Shown here piece by piece: positions 36,001-44,774 of a DNA stretch of 64,000 nt. The position numbers and the translations under genes were made by a program. The notes below the pieces were generated by a model that did not search any database, was not told the DNA's origin, and saw only the letters and a list, made by a program, of their open reading frames with translations. Each line of letters begins with the position of its first letter. Position 1 is the first letter of the stretch. The DNA comes from an uncultured Bacteroidota bacterium (lineage in GTDB: Bacteria; Bacteroidota; Bacteroidia; Chitinophagales; Chitinophagaceae): positions 124,001 through 188,000 of the forward strand of contig CAIJXT010000024.1 of assembly GCA_903824665.1 (NCBI GenBank), read 5' to 3'.

Positions 36001-36039
36001 ATGATAATGTCTGAAAAATCAGTCATTATCATAGCTTTG
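36001..36039 (+). promoter_or_regulatory. inverted repeat overlapping the candidate cca promoter
   Basis: An imperfect palindrome spans 36001-36032: ATGATAATGTCTGA, spacer AAAA, TCAGTCATTATCAT (14-bp arms with one T-T mismatch). Its last base is the first base of TAGCTTTG (36032-36039), an exact TAnnTTTG element, so the palindrome covers the -33 region. The cca ATG is 8 bp further on. There is no T run, so it is not a terminator. It looks like an operator. Confidence 0.45.
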
Positions 36040-36047
36040 CCGGGGAT

Positions 36048-37472
36048 ATGGATATCGTTTGCACATCTGAAGAACTCAGGCTATTTCGTACTATCGGCGA
36101 TGTCGCATCGGCACTCAATGTCAGTTGCTATCTGATTGGTGGTTTCGTTCGGGACAAAATACTGGGACGACCAACCAAGGATGTAGATATAGTGTGCACC
36201 GGCGACGGTATAGCACTGGCTCATGCGGTATCCGACACGTTCCCCCATAAACCCCATGTCAGTTTTTTCAAAACCTTTGGCACTGCACAATTCAGACAGA
36301 ACGGGCTGGATGTGGAATTTGTAGGTGCACGAAAAGAATCATATAGTGCAGACTCGCGAAAACCGCAGGTTGAACCTGGCACTATTCAGGACGACCAGCT
36401 GCGCAGGGATTTTACTATTAACGCACTTGCCATTAGCCTCAACGAATCTGATTTTGGCAAACTAATTGACCCCTTCAATGGGATGGAGGACCTTGCTAAC
36501 AGGATCATCCGCACACCATTGGCACCGGACGCGACTTTTTCAGACGACCCGCTGCGCATGATGCGGGCCATACGCTTTGCCACCCAACTCCATTTTACGA
36601 TACTACCGGGTGTTTTCGATTCCATTCACAATAACCGGGAACGAATCCGTATTGTCTCTCAGGAACGAATAACAGATGAGCTGAATAAGATCATGGCGGC
36701 CGCAAAACCATCTGTGGGGCTGGACCTGCTGTTTCGCAGCGCACTGCTTCATGAGTTCTTCCCACAAATGACCGATCTATCGGGTGTGGAAATAGTGGAG
36801 GGCAAGGGCCATAAAGACAATTTTTACCATACACTGCAGGTAATAGACAATACCGCAGCTAAAAGCGATAACCTTTGGCTACGCTGGGCAGCACTACTGC
36901 ATGATATAGGCAAGCCAGCAACGAAAAAATTTGAAGATGGTCATGGCTGGACCTTTCATGGACATGAGGTTGTAGGCGAAAGAATGACCCCACGCATTTT
37001 CAGGCAGCTGAAACTACCGCAAAACGAGAAGATGAAGTATGTGGCCAAGTTGGTGGCGCTGCACCTTCGGCCTATCAGCCTTACCAAGGAGGATATTACC
37101 GACTCTGCCATGCGGCGCCTGCTATTCGACGCCGGCGAGGAACTCGAAGACCTGATGATACTGTGCGAAAGCGACATCACATCTAAAAACAGGCTGAAAG
37201 TAAGGCGGTATCTCGAAAACTTCGGGCTGGTGAAGCAGCGGCTGAAAGAAGTGGAAGAGAATGACAAGATCCGCAGCTGGCAGCCCCCGATCAGTGGCGA
37301 GGATATCATGCAAATCTTCGGCCTACAGCCGTCGCGTGAGGTGGGAGTGCTGAAAACAACCATCCGGGAAGCCATATTGGATGGGCTGATTCCCAACGAC
37401 CGGAACGCTGCATACGATCTGCTACTGCAAAAAGCCAGCGAACTCAATTTGCACCCTGTAGCGGGTAAGTAA
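36048..37472 (+). CDS. cca: CCA-adding tRNA nucleotidyltransferase with HD domain
   Basis: Adds or repairs the 3' CCA end of tRNAs; cytoplasmic. 474 residues. The polymerase head carries [13 protein letters not shown] and the two metal-binding Asp of DVDIVC, then [11 protein letters not shown], the neck with [11 protein letters not shown], and a C-terminal HD phosphohydrolase domain (HTLQVID, LHDIGKP and HGHEVVG). The HD domain may process the terminal 2',3'-cyclic phosphate or A-residue. Start at 36048 sits just 8 bp from a -7 element. It is followed after 27 bp by the aminotransferase gene in the same direction. Confidence 0.95.
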   Translation: MDIVCTSEELRLFRTIGDVASALNVSCYLIGGFVRDKILGRPTKDVDIVCTGDGIALAHAVSDTFPHKPHVSFFKTFGTAQFRQNGLDVEFVGARKESYSADSRKPQVEPGTIQDDQLRRDFTINALAISLNESDFGKLIDPFNGMEDLANRIIRTPLAPDATFSDDPLRMMRAIRFATQLHFTILPGVFDSIHNNRERIRIVSQERITDELNKIMAAAKPSVGLDLLFRSALLHEFFPQMTDLSGVEIVEGKGHKDNFYHTLQVIDNTAAKSDNLWLRWAALLHDIGKPATKKFEDGHGWTFHGHEVVGERMTPRIFRQLKLPQNEKMKYVAKLVALHLRPISLTKEDITDSAMRRLLFDAGEELEDLMILCESDITSKNRLKVRRYLENFGLVKQRLKEVEENDKIRSWQPPISGEDIMQIFGLQPSREVGVLKTTIREAILDGLIPNDRNAAYDLLLQKASELNLHPVAGK

Positions 37473-37499
37473 ACAAAAGCCTCACGAACAATACTTTTT

Positions 37500-38696
37500 A
37501 TGACCAACCGTCAGCTATTCCTGCAACATCAGGCACAAACGTCTCCCGCGCCGGTGGGTGTAGAGATCTCATCAGCCTCTGGCAACTATCTGTATGATAC
37601 CGATGGCCACAAATACCTGGATCTTATAGGCGGTATCAGCGTATGCAATATAGGCCACAGGCACCCTGCTGTTGTAAATGCCATCAAACAACAAGCCGAC
37701 CAGTACCTGCATGTAATGGTATACGGAGAACTTGTACAAAGCCCTCAGGCTCAGTATGCCCGGCTGCTCACCAGCTACCTGCCAGACAGCCTGAATTGTG
37801 TTTACTTCACCAACTCCGGAAGTGAGGCCACTGAGGGTGCTCTGAAGCTGGCCCGCAGGGTCACTGGTCGTTCAGAAATAATATGCTGCAACAACAGCTA
37901 CCACGGCAGCACAATGGGTGCCCTCAGTGTTATGGGCGATGAATACTGGCGCAATGCGTTCAGGCCACTGCTGCCCGGGGTCTGGCACCACCGGTACAAT
38001 AGTCCCGGCCTGATTGAGGCTGTGAATACGAATACCGCTTGCGTGATCATAGAGACCATTCAGGCTGAAGCGGGCGTACTTGTGCCAGATGCGGCATGGC
38101 TGCAGCAGCTCAGAGACCGATGTACCGCCACCGGCACATTACTCATTTTCGATGAGATACAGTGCGGTTTTGGCCGCACCGGCACACTTTGGGGCTTTGA
38201 GCATTACAATGTGGTGCCAGATATACTGCTGCTGGGAAAGGCGCTGGGCGGCGGTATGCCGCTGGGCGCATTCATTGCGTCGCACGGCTTGATGCAAGCT
38301 TTGACTGCCAACCCCGTACTCGGGCATATTACCACCTTTGGCGGGCACCCGGTTTGCTGTGCGGCCGGTATGGCTGGTATGCAAGTACTGCTCACCGAAA
38401 AAATTACCGAAACTGTGACAGAAAAAGGGCTGCTTTTCATCAGCCAACTTCAGCATTCCCGTATCAAAGCTGTGCGTGGCATAGGGTTGCTGATAGCTGT
38501 CGAGCTGGATTCACAGGCGCAGGTGATGGCTGTGCTACAGGAATGCCTTAAAGCAGGGCTGTTCTCAGACTGGTTTCTATTTGCCCCTGAGTGTATCCGG
38601 ATAGCGCCACCGCTCACGATAACGGCCGAAGAAATCGCACATGCGTGTAACATATTGACAACGTGCATCGAAAAATGTGAAGTATCAAACACATAG
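37500..38696 (+). CDS. class III pyridoxal-phosphate aminotransferase (ArgD-like)
   Basis: A 398-residue fold-type I, class III aminotransferase of the acetylornithine/4-aminobutyrate family. Seen are YLDLIGGISVCNIGHRHP, the PLP phosphate-binding FTNSGSEATEGALKLARR, the SYHGSTMGALS loop, the Asp of IFDEIQCGFGRTG that contacts the pyridine nitrogen, and the Schiff-base Lys of LLLGKALGGGMP. Substrate is not certain: no arginine-biosynthesis neighbours are visible, so it may use ornithine, another omega-amino acid or a beta-amino acid. It follows cca by 27 bp and may share its transcript. Confidence 0.88.
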   Translation: MTNRQLFLQHQAQTSPAPVGVEISSASGNYLYDTDGHKYLDLIGGISVCNIGHRHPAVVNAIKQQADQYLHVMVYGELVQSPQAQYARLLTSYLPDSLNCVYFTNSGSEATEGALKLARRVTGRSEIICCNNSYHGSTMGALSVMGDEYWRNAFRPLLPGVWHHRYNSPGLIEAVNTNTACVIIETIQAEAGVLVPDAAWLQQLRDRCTATGTLLIFDEIQCGFGRTGTLWGFEHYNVVPDILLLGKALGGGMPLGAFIASHGLMQALTANPVLGHITTFGGHPVCCAAGMAGMQVLLTEKITETVTEKGLLFISQLQHSRIKAVRGIGLLIAVELDSQAQVMAVLQECLKAGLFSDWFLFAPECIRIAPPLTITAEEIAHACNILTTCIEKCEVSNT

Positions 38697-38790
38697 AACG
38701 ATATATGTATGCGTAAAAAAACAACGCTTTATAGTAACTCAGCGGGCTTTTTTTATTATTTTGCCATCCTTTCCACAAAAAACATAACCG

Positions 38791-39537
38791 ATGTCCTTGA
38801 ATCTCTGTATCGATTGGGGTAATACCAACGTAAAAGCTGCAATATTTGCCGACGATAAACTGCAAAAACAAATCACCTGCTCAGACGACACAGTGCTGGA
38901 GCAAGTAGCAAGTCTGATAGAGGCTCACAATCCGGCTAAAGCGATATTGTGCAGCGTTGTGCAGGCCAGCGGCGAACTGACGCAGCTTCTGCGCTCAAAA
39001 ATTCCCGGTACTGTGGTTATGTCCGGCGATACCAACGTACCTATAATGAATGCTTACCTTTCTCAGGACACCCTTGGTCCGGACAGACTTGCATTGGTTA
39101 ATGGTGCCTACTTCGCTTACCCCGACAAGAACAATCTCGTGGTGAGTCTGGGTACATGTATCACTTACAATCTGGTGCAGAAAAACAAGACATTCCGTGG
39201 TGGTGCCATCTCTCCGGGTCTGCAGATGCGCCTAAAGGCTATGAGTGCCTTTACGGACCGCCTTCCCGAAGTAAAGTCGCTGGATGATGATCCGCTGCTA
39301 CTGGGCTACGACACCGATACCTGCCTGCAAAGCGGTGCCGCAAATGGTATGGCCGCTGAAATAGATGGCATGATAAAGGCATTCGAAGATCGATACCCTG
39401 ATTTTAACGCCATATTAACGGGCGGTGATGCACCATACTTTGTCACCAAATTGAAAAGTAAGATATTTGCCGACCCTGACATATTGCTAAAGGGTTTAAA
39501 TTTAATTCTCAACCATAATGTTCCATTGCCACGCTAA
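38791..39537 (+). CDS. coaX: type III pantothenate kinase
   Basis: Phosphorylates pantothenate with ATP, the committed step of coenzyme A synthesis; cytoplasmic. The 248 residues show the nucleotide loop IDWGNTNVKAA, the GPDRLALVNGAY motif whose Asp is the catalytic base in the family, and GAISPGLQMR. The later phosphate-binding strand normally reads DxGT; here it is VVSLGTCITYN, with Ser at the Asp position. That is unusual, but the rest is intact. The last 20 bp overlap the start of the outer-membrane protein gene. This order (coaX, outer-membrane protein, lptC) resembles what I recall from Bacteroidota genomes. Confidence 0.93.
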   Translation: MSLNLCIDWGNTNVKAAIFADDKLQKQITCSDDTVLEQVASLIEAHNPAKAILCSVVQASGELTQLLRSKIPGTVVMSGDTNVPIMNAYLSQDTLGPDRLALVNGAYFAYPDKNNLVVSLGTCITYNLVQKNKTFRGGAISPGLQMRLKAMSAFTDRLPEVKSLDDDPLLLGYDTDTCLQSGAANGMAAEIDGMIKAFEDRYPDFNAILTGGDAPYFVTKLKSKIFADPDILLKGLNLILNHNVPLPR

Positions 39538-40864
39538 GTCACTGTTGCTTGTTCTGTTCGTTTTATCGGGCAATGTTATCTTTGCACAGACTTCAGCCTC
39601 AGGCAGCAACCCCAGCAACGGCCGGGAAAACAACCCCTATTCGAAATATGGAATCGGCGAACTGGTGAATGGTAACAATGCCGTACTCCGGGGTATGGGT
39701 AATATTACTTCTGCCTACGCCAATCCGTACAAAGTAAATACTGACAATCCGGCTTCTTATTCTTTTCTGGAGCGTACAACGTTTGAGGTAGGTGCAGTAG
39801 CATCTACACGTACTGTGCACGGCCTTATGAATGGTGTTGACCAGTCGTACAAGACAGGAACTGCAACACTCGCCTACCTGAATATGGCAGTACCCATAAA
39901 TAAGCGTGGAGGGCTCAATTTCGGTTTCCGACCACAGACGCATGTGTACTATTCACTGTCTGATACGATGCGGACCACATCTACCCCTCCATCACCCATT
40001 GGAGATGTGGAGCGGAGGTACAATGGCGAGGGTGCGCTCAACTATGCTTTTCTGGGTGGCAGCGCCCGCTATAATGGGCTGAGCCTGGGCTTCAATGCCG
40101 GCTACCTGTTTGGCACAATACGCAACAGTTCGTACCTGGCTCCGTTTGATACCAGCTCGCTTTATGACAACTCATTCCGTGCAGAGTTCAGCAACTACAG
40201 CCGCATCGGCGGCATACAGTGGAAGGGTGGTCTGCAATACGAAACGCGTCTGGATTCAACCCACACCCTGCGGTTTGGTGGTACAATTTCTATGGGCCAG
40301 AAGGTTACACAGCACTTCAGTGAATTCCACATTTCATCGTACTACTTTGGTGACACAATAACAAGAGATACCAGTGTAAACATAAACGAACAAAAAGGCA
40401 AAATAACTCTGCCTCTATCGTACAGCATAGGCGTGATGCTAGCCCGAAATAACAAATGGGCTATAGGCATTGACTATGCTGCTACCCAGTGGAGCGACTT
40501 TAAAAGCGACCTGAGTGCAGGGTTGACTACCGGTATAGCAGGAAGTGCCTACAAACTGAGTGCTGGCGGTGAGCTGACACCTGATGCAGATAATATAAAA
40601 CGATACCTGTCGCGTGCTACCTACCGGATAGGTGCCTACTATGGTACCGACTACCTGCAATTAAAAGGACAGGCGCTACCCTACTATGGCATCACGGCAG
40701 GTGTGAGTCTTCCCTTCAAACGGTCGCTGTCACAGCTGCACGCTGCAGTGGATGCCGGTGTACTGGGTACTACCAACAACGGACTCAACCGCCACAACTA
40801 TGTGCGCTTCACGCTGGGCATTTCAATGAATGACCTGTGGTTTGTGAAACGCAAGTACGAATAA
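39518..40864 (+). CDS. putative outer-membrane beta-barrel protein (between coaX and lptC)
   Basis: A 448-residue protein with a signal peptide (1-23, ending VIFAQ) and a long barrel-like pattern of alternating aromatic strands. The mature N-terminus holds NPYSKYGIGELVNG and VLRGMGNITSAYANPYKVN followed by NPASYSFL, a layout typical of Bacteroidota FadL/OmpP1-like barrels with an N-terminal hatch. It overlaps coaX by 20 bp and is followed after 79 bp by lptC, which suggests an envelope-biogenesis role, perhaps transport of a hydrophobic molecule; that is inference. No specific substrate can be named. Confidence 0.75.
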   Translation: MFHCHAKSLLLVLFVLSGNVIFAQTSASGSNPSNGRENNPYSKYGIGELVNGNNAVLRGMGNITSAYANPYKVNTDNPASYSFLERTTFEVGAVASTRTVHGLMNGVDQSYKTGTATLAYLNMAVPINKRGGLNFGFRPQTHVYYSLSDTMRTTSTPPSPIGDVERRYNGEGALNYAFLGGSARYNGLSLGFNAGYLFGTIRNSSYLAPFDTSSLYDNSFRAEFSNYSRIGGIQWKGGLQYETRLDSTHTLRFGGTISMGQKVTQHFSEFHISSYYFGDTITRDTSVNINEQKGKITLPLSYSIGVMLARNNKWAIGIDYAATQWSDFKSDLSAGLTTGIAGSAYKLSAGGELTPDADNIKRYLSRATYRIGAYYGTDYLQLKGQALPYYGITAGVSLPFKRSLSQLHAAVDAGVLGTTNNGLNRHNYVRFTLGISMNDLWFVKRKYE

Positions 40865-40943
40865 TGCCTGCCGAATGGCTGTCAGAACAGGCAACAAGAA
40901 CGACGGAAACCTCTAACACTGCGCTGATAACACATGCCCGACT

Positions 40944-41528
40944 TTGGTAAACCCGTACGAACATATCAGGTTACAACGCTCACGGTTGCTGCTGCCGTGT
41001 CTGCTGCTGTGTATGCTTGCCGCCTGCAAAAATGACCCCGAAACGATACGTGCACTGACCGGAAAAAACAACCGTCAGGAAGACCGTGCTACAGGAGTCA
41101 CGTTTCTGTACAGCCAGGAAGGCATGGTAAAAATGCGCATTTTTGCACGCGAGTTTGTACGCAACAGCTCTGCCAAGCGGCCCTATATTGACATGAACAA
41201 AGGGCTGAAAATGGAATTTTTCGACGACAGCGGTGTTATCTCAGATGTGCTCACAGCCGACTCATCGCGGTACTACGAGGTCCAGCGGGATTTCATAGTA
41301 TGGGATAGTGTGCAGATCATCAGTAAAAAAGGTGAAAAGCTAAATACTGATGAACTAATCTGGAACGAAAGTGCCCAGAAATTCTTCACTGAAAAACCCG
41401 TGGTCATTACCACCAATAACGAAGTGCTTTATGGCAACGGTATGGAAGCCAACCGCGATTTCACCTGGTACCGCATACTTAACCCCAAGGGATCTGTACA
41501 GGTAGACAAGGGCGAATTGCCCAAGTAA
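40944..41528 (+). CDS. lptC: LPS export protein LptC
   Basis: LptC links the inner-membrane LptBFG exporter with LptA and passes lipopolysaccharide across the periplasm. 194 residues, with a lipoprotein-type signal (CLLLCMLAACKND) and the beta-jellyroll repeats GVTFLYSQEGMVKMRIFAREF, GLKMEFFDDSG, VLTADSSRYYEVQRD and KKGEKLNTDELIWN that define the LptC/OstA fold. The only in-frame start before the signal is a TTG at 40944; an out-of-frame ATG lies 10 bp upstream. TTG initiation is unusual but the family match is clear. A 601-bp gap follows. Confidence 0.88.
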   Translation: MVNPYEHIRLQRSRLLLPCLLLCMLAACKNDPETIRALTGKNNRQEDRATGVTFLYSQEGMVKMRIFAREFVRNSSAKRPYIDMNKGLKMEFFDDSGVISDVLTADSSRYYEVQRDFIVWDSVQIISKKGEKLNTDELIWNESAQKFFTEKPVVITTNNEVLYGNGMEANRDFTWYRILNPKGSVQVDKGELPK

Positions 41529-42129
41529 AACCAGACGTTTCGGAGCTCTTACCACAATGTTACAGCATGATGCCAATCGCTAAACACCCTACTTTTGCGC
41601 ACTCTCAGGAATATTTTTTCTTCTTACCTACTTTTCAATTAAGTTATTGGTTATCAATTTATTACACCATTTTTAACACTCCCGTTTTTGCGCACTTTTT
41701 GCGCACTTGCTTCCCACTGTGGAGTTGTGTTTTTTTACATATGGGCGCTGCACCATCCTGAAATAGGTTTACACTTGGCTAGATAATCCCTGTTTTAGTG
41801 GACCGATTGATATCTGCTTACCCTAAAAATAACGCCCGTATACGGAATATGCAAAACCCACATTTATCATATACCGCTACCTGTCTATGACTTACCGCCA
41901 GCTGAATATCATAAATATTCAATTGCAGGCCAGGAAAGGGTTTGACCTCAATTTATTGCTGCGCGCCGGTATACTATGGAGAAATATTTTTCCCATTCGA
42001 CAAACGTTTTGACGGATTGGCCCTAAAGTGGGAACAGCCGGTGAAACACCTGAGCTTCAGCCCATAATATTCGCTGCGCATCGCCAACTGCCGCTAAAAC
42101 TGCGGGAGTGCCAACGACAGCGGACGGAC
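41529..42129. other. 601-bp intergenic region between convergent genes, with repeated 11-mers
   Basis: No convincing gene lies between lptC and the convergent PIG-L gene. A 64-residue plus-strand frame (41567-41761) is Phe/Tyr/Leu-rich with no family match, and a 41-codon frame at 41887-42012 has no supporting feature. Three copies of TTTTGCGCACT occur in the first third (see repeat at 41593). The second half (42000-42129) is more GC-rich without an obvious terminator. Confidence 0.6.
41593..41707 (+). repeat. three copies of TTTTGCGCACT
   Basis: The 11-mer TTTTGCGCACT occurs at 41593-41603, 41686-41696 and 41697-41707; the last two are in direct tandem. The function is unknown. Confidence 0.8.
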
Positions 42130-44586
42130 CTACCGGCCCACACTCAGCATATTCATCAGCAATTTGATAGCGCCTTTGTTGCCGGCGGGCAACTGCCGGG
42201 AAAAGGAAAGTGCTGTGTAGATGTAGTGCCCCTTGCCTGTTTTGGCATACAAGGTGCTGCCCAGAAGCGGCTGCTCACCGGCATCGTTCATACTGAATAG
42301 CGGAGTGTATTTGCTGTCCCATACCGATGGGAAATACAAACCACGCTCCTGCACCCACCCGCTAAAGTCTTCGTCCTGAATCTTATTGGGGTAGTTGAGC
42401 AACCGGTGGGTGGGGTCTGTCAGGGTCACTTTTGCATCTTCTTCCGTAACGCGCTTGCCCGACAGCGTGAGTGGGTATGGTCCCAGCTTTGTCGTAGCCA
42501 TATCCTGCAAGGTATTGTATTGCACCACCAGTGTGCCGCCGTTTTCGGCATACTGCAGCAGTACCGGCATCCAGTAGATCATGTTCTTTTCGGCATTTAC
42601 TGCCCTTATGCCGGTGATGATGGCGTCGTATTTCTTCAGTTGGGTAGCCGATACGAAATCGCTCGCTTTCAGCATATCAACCTCCAAACCCGCCTGACGC
42701 AAAATGTCGGGTATATTATCGCCGGCACCTGCCACATATCCTATCCGCTTCACTGCCGATTTCCATACCGGCTGTATCACTTTGGCTACCGGCCGGGTAA
42801 AGTACTGGAGGGCAGGCAGATGGTTGTACTGAATGAGATGCAGGGTGCCCGCATCGCGGAACTGAAAATTGGGTACCAGCATGTATTCTTTCTTACCCGC
42901 TACCGCACCGGCAGGGATATCAATAGTTACAAGCGTATCAGCACCCTTTCTGAGACTGAAATTTTGAATCTCATATACGATACGGTCGGTACTGTCGGTA
43001 GTAAAAGTTACAAAACCATCTTTAATGTCTTTGTAGGCATGTATCCGGATACCTGTATGAACAGAACCATTGGTCCCTGCTATGATGAGGCTGTTGCTGA
43101 ATGCCAGTGTGATGTCGGGTACTATCCTTAATTGTTCTACGATGTCGCCCTTTACGGGATCCAGCTTTTTGTAAGATAGGGGCACTTTCATTTCGAACTG
43201 CATACCAGCAATTGCTACCAATACCGATACAGTAAGCCCATTGGGTGTTTGCGGCATACCGGCAGCGTCTCCATCGGGCATGGTGTACATGGCCACATTG
43301 CCCGACGGCTGCGCCAACCAGTAAGGTTGTGTAACAGGAGCGGAGGCCGGAATGGCTATGGTATGCTCAAAGGTATGCAGTGTATCGTTTGTAAGGCGCA
43401 TGCTCATGTTCGTATCGGCACTACCCCATTTGATACCAGTAAGCGACACACCTGCACCCGACCTGCCGATAACACGTAAGGTAAATGGCAACACCTCGCC
43501 CCGCACGGCCTCTGGCTGTCTGGTATAGACCTCGGCCATAATACCGGCACAATGCAGTATCACATTGTCTATCTCTGCCAGCTTGAGGCTGCGCCAGTAC
43601 TCATCTTTCACCTCTGCAACCTTTCTGCGAACGGCAATCAGCGCCGCTATACTGGCCTCAGGATGCAAAAAATCGAACCGGGCGGTGATTTGTTCCAGAT
43701 CAGCGCCTATATCTGCACGGCCTACCCTGCCCCAGGTCATATCTATACCATCGAACAAAGAAGCCGAGAAATTCTCGCCTGCCACCAGTTTGAAATACTC
43801 TGTTTGCATACCGGGGACACTGGGTGTACCTGCACCCTGGCTTTTGTGTACGCTGCGGCTCTGCCCGGCAAGCTCGCCCACGCCCATGCCCAGTGCAGGC
43901 ACATACTGACCGACCTGCAACTTGAACTGATCTTCGGATGTTGTGTTTCTGCTGCCAAAACGAAAAGTATTGAGCAGCAGGCGTTTGGGCTGCCAGGGTG
44001 CGTAGTACTTCAGTTGTTCGGTGTACCTGGTCTTATCGCCTGAGGCTCGGTAGGCCATCTCAGCAACAATAGCCGATGCTGCGTGTTGCCCATGACCTGC
44101 ATTGGTATCGGGTGGAAAGCGGCATATCACCACATCGGGCCGGAAACGGCGCATAACCCATGCCGCATCACCAGCCAGCACATCGGCAGGCCAGTGCTTA
44201 AACGTTTCATCAAAAGTTTTGGAAAAACCAAAATCGACCGCGCGACTGAAAAACTGTTCTGCGCCATCCAGTTTTCGCGCTTCGATGAGCTCGTGTGTGC
44301 GAATGAGTCCCAGTGCCTCGCCCTGCTCGCTGCCCAGCAAATTTTGCCCACCGTCGCCACGGGTGAGCGACAAATAAGCGGTGCGGATGTGACGGTCGTT
44401 GACCAGATAAGCCAACAGGCGGGTATTCTCATCATCGGGGTGTGCTGCAACGTACAGTACGTTTACCAGATTGCGGAGCTGCGCAATTTCGTGATAGATG
44501 GTGCCTGATGGAGCCGGGCGCACCTGCTGTGCATGCAGTCCTGCAACATGCAGCAACAGAAAAGCTATGATAGATAGTATTCGCAT
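42130..44586 (-). CDS. secreted PIG-L (LmbE-like) deacetylase with large C-terminal region
   Basis: An 818-residue protein with a signal peptide (1-20, ending LHAQ) and an N-terminal zinc-dependent de-N-acetylase domain (about 30-300): VAAHPDDENTRLLAYL provides the metal-binding AHPDDE motif, RGDGGQN follows, and the third ligand lies in NAGHGQHAAS. Members remove N-acetyl groups from sugars or related small molecules. The C-terminal 500 residues are beta-rich and then end in a glutamine-amidotransferase/ThuA-like domain (about 640-760, with WMPVLLQYAENGGTLVVQYN). The ATG at 44586 gives the signal peptide; the upstream in-frame start at 44622 does not. Divergent from asnB by 188 bp. Confidence 0.87.
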   Translation of the reverse strand: MRILSIIAFLLLHVAGLHAQQVRPAPSGTIYHEIAQLRNLVNVLYVAAHPDDENTRLLAYLVNDRHIRTAYLSLTRGDGGQNLLGSEQGEALGLIRTHELIEARKLDGAEQFFSRAVDFGFSKTFDETFKHWPADVLAGDAAWVMRRFRPDVVICRFPPDTNAGHGQHAASAIVAEMAYRASGDKTRYTEQLKYYAPWQPKRLLLNTFRFGSRNTTSEDQFKLQVGQYVPALGMGVGELAGQSRSVHKSQGAGTPSVPGMQTEYFKLVAGENFSASLFDGIDMTWGRVGRADIGADLEQITARFDFLHPEASIAALIAVRRKVAEVKDEYWRSLKLAEIDNVILHCAGIMAEVYTRQPEAVRGEVLPFTLRVIGRSGAGVSLTGIKWGSADTNMSMRLTNDTLHTFEHTIAIPASAPVTQPYWLAQPSGNVAMYTMPDGDAAGMPQTPNGLTVSVLVAIAGMQFEMKVPLSYKKLDPVKGDIVEQLRIVPDITLAFSNSLIIAGTNGSVHTGIRIHAYKDIKDGFVTFTTDSTDRIVYEIQNFSLRKGADTLVTIDIPAGAVAGKKEYMLVPNFQFRDAGTLHLIQYNHLPALQYFTRPVAKVIQPVWKSAVKRIGYVAGAGDNIPDILRQAGLEVDMLKASDFVSATQLKKYDAIITGIRAVNAEKNMIYWMPVLLQYAENGGTLVVQYNTLQDMATTKLGPYPLTLSGKRVTEEDAKVTLTDPTHRLLNYPNKIQDEDFSGWVQERGLYFPSVWDSKYTPLFSMNDAGEQPLLGSTLYAKTGKGHYIYTALSFSRQLPAGNKGAIKLLMNMLSVGR

Positions 44587-44595
44587 AATGAGCTT

Positions 44596-44603
44596 CAAAT
44601 GTA
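44596..44603 (-). promoter_or_regulatory. candidate -7 element of the PIG-L gene
   Basis: On the minus strand: TACATTTG, an exact TAnnTTTG element ending 9 bp before the ATG at 44586. Confidence 0.45.
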
Positions 44604-44774
44604 CAGCGGAATAGCAATACAATTCTTATCTGCCCATCAATAACAGCTATCCGTGCGGTTTGTATCGCCATAGCATCTAACTGGCGGCGACCAGCCAGCG
44701 CTTTTCAATATTTCACTGCTATACTACCCATGCTGTGGGTTATTTTTTTTACTTTCGGCCCATAACTGGGAAAC

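Noticed and set aside
41887..42012. A 41-codon plus-strand frame in the lptC/PIG-L gap
   Set aside because: No ribosome-binding site, signal or conserved feature; a frame of this length is expected by chance in 600 bp.
42406..43131. A 241-codon plus-strand open frame
   Set aside because: It is antisense to the PIG-L gene and has no recognisable domain.
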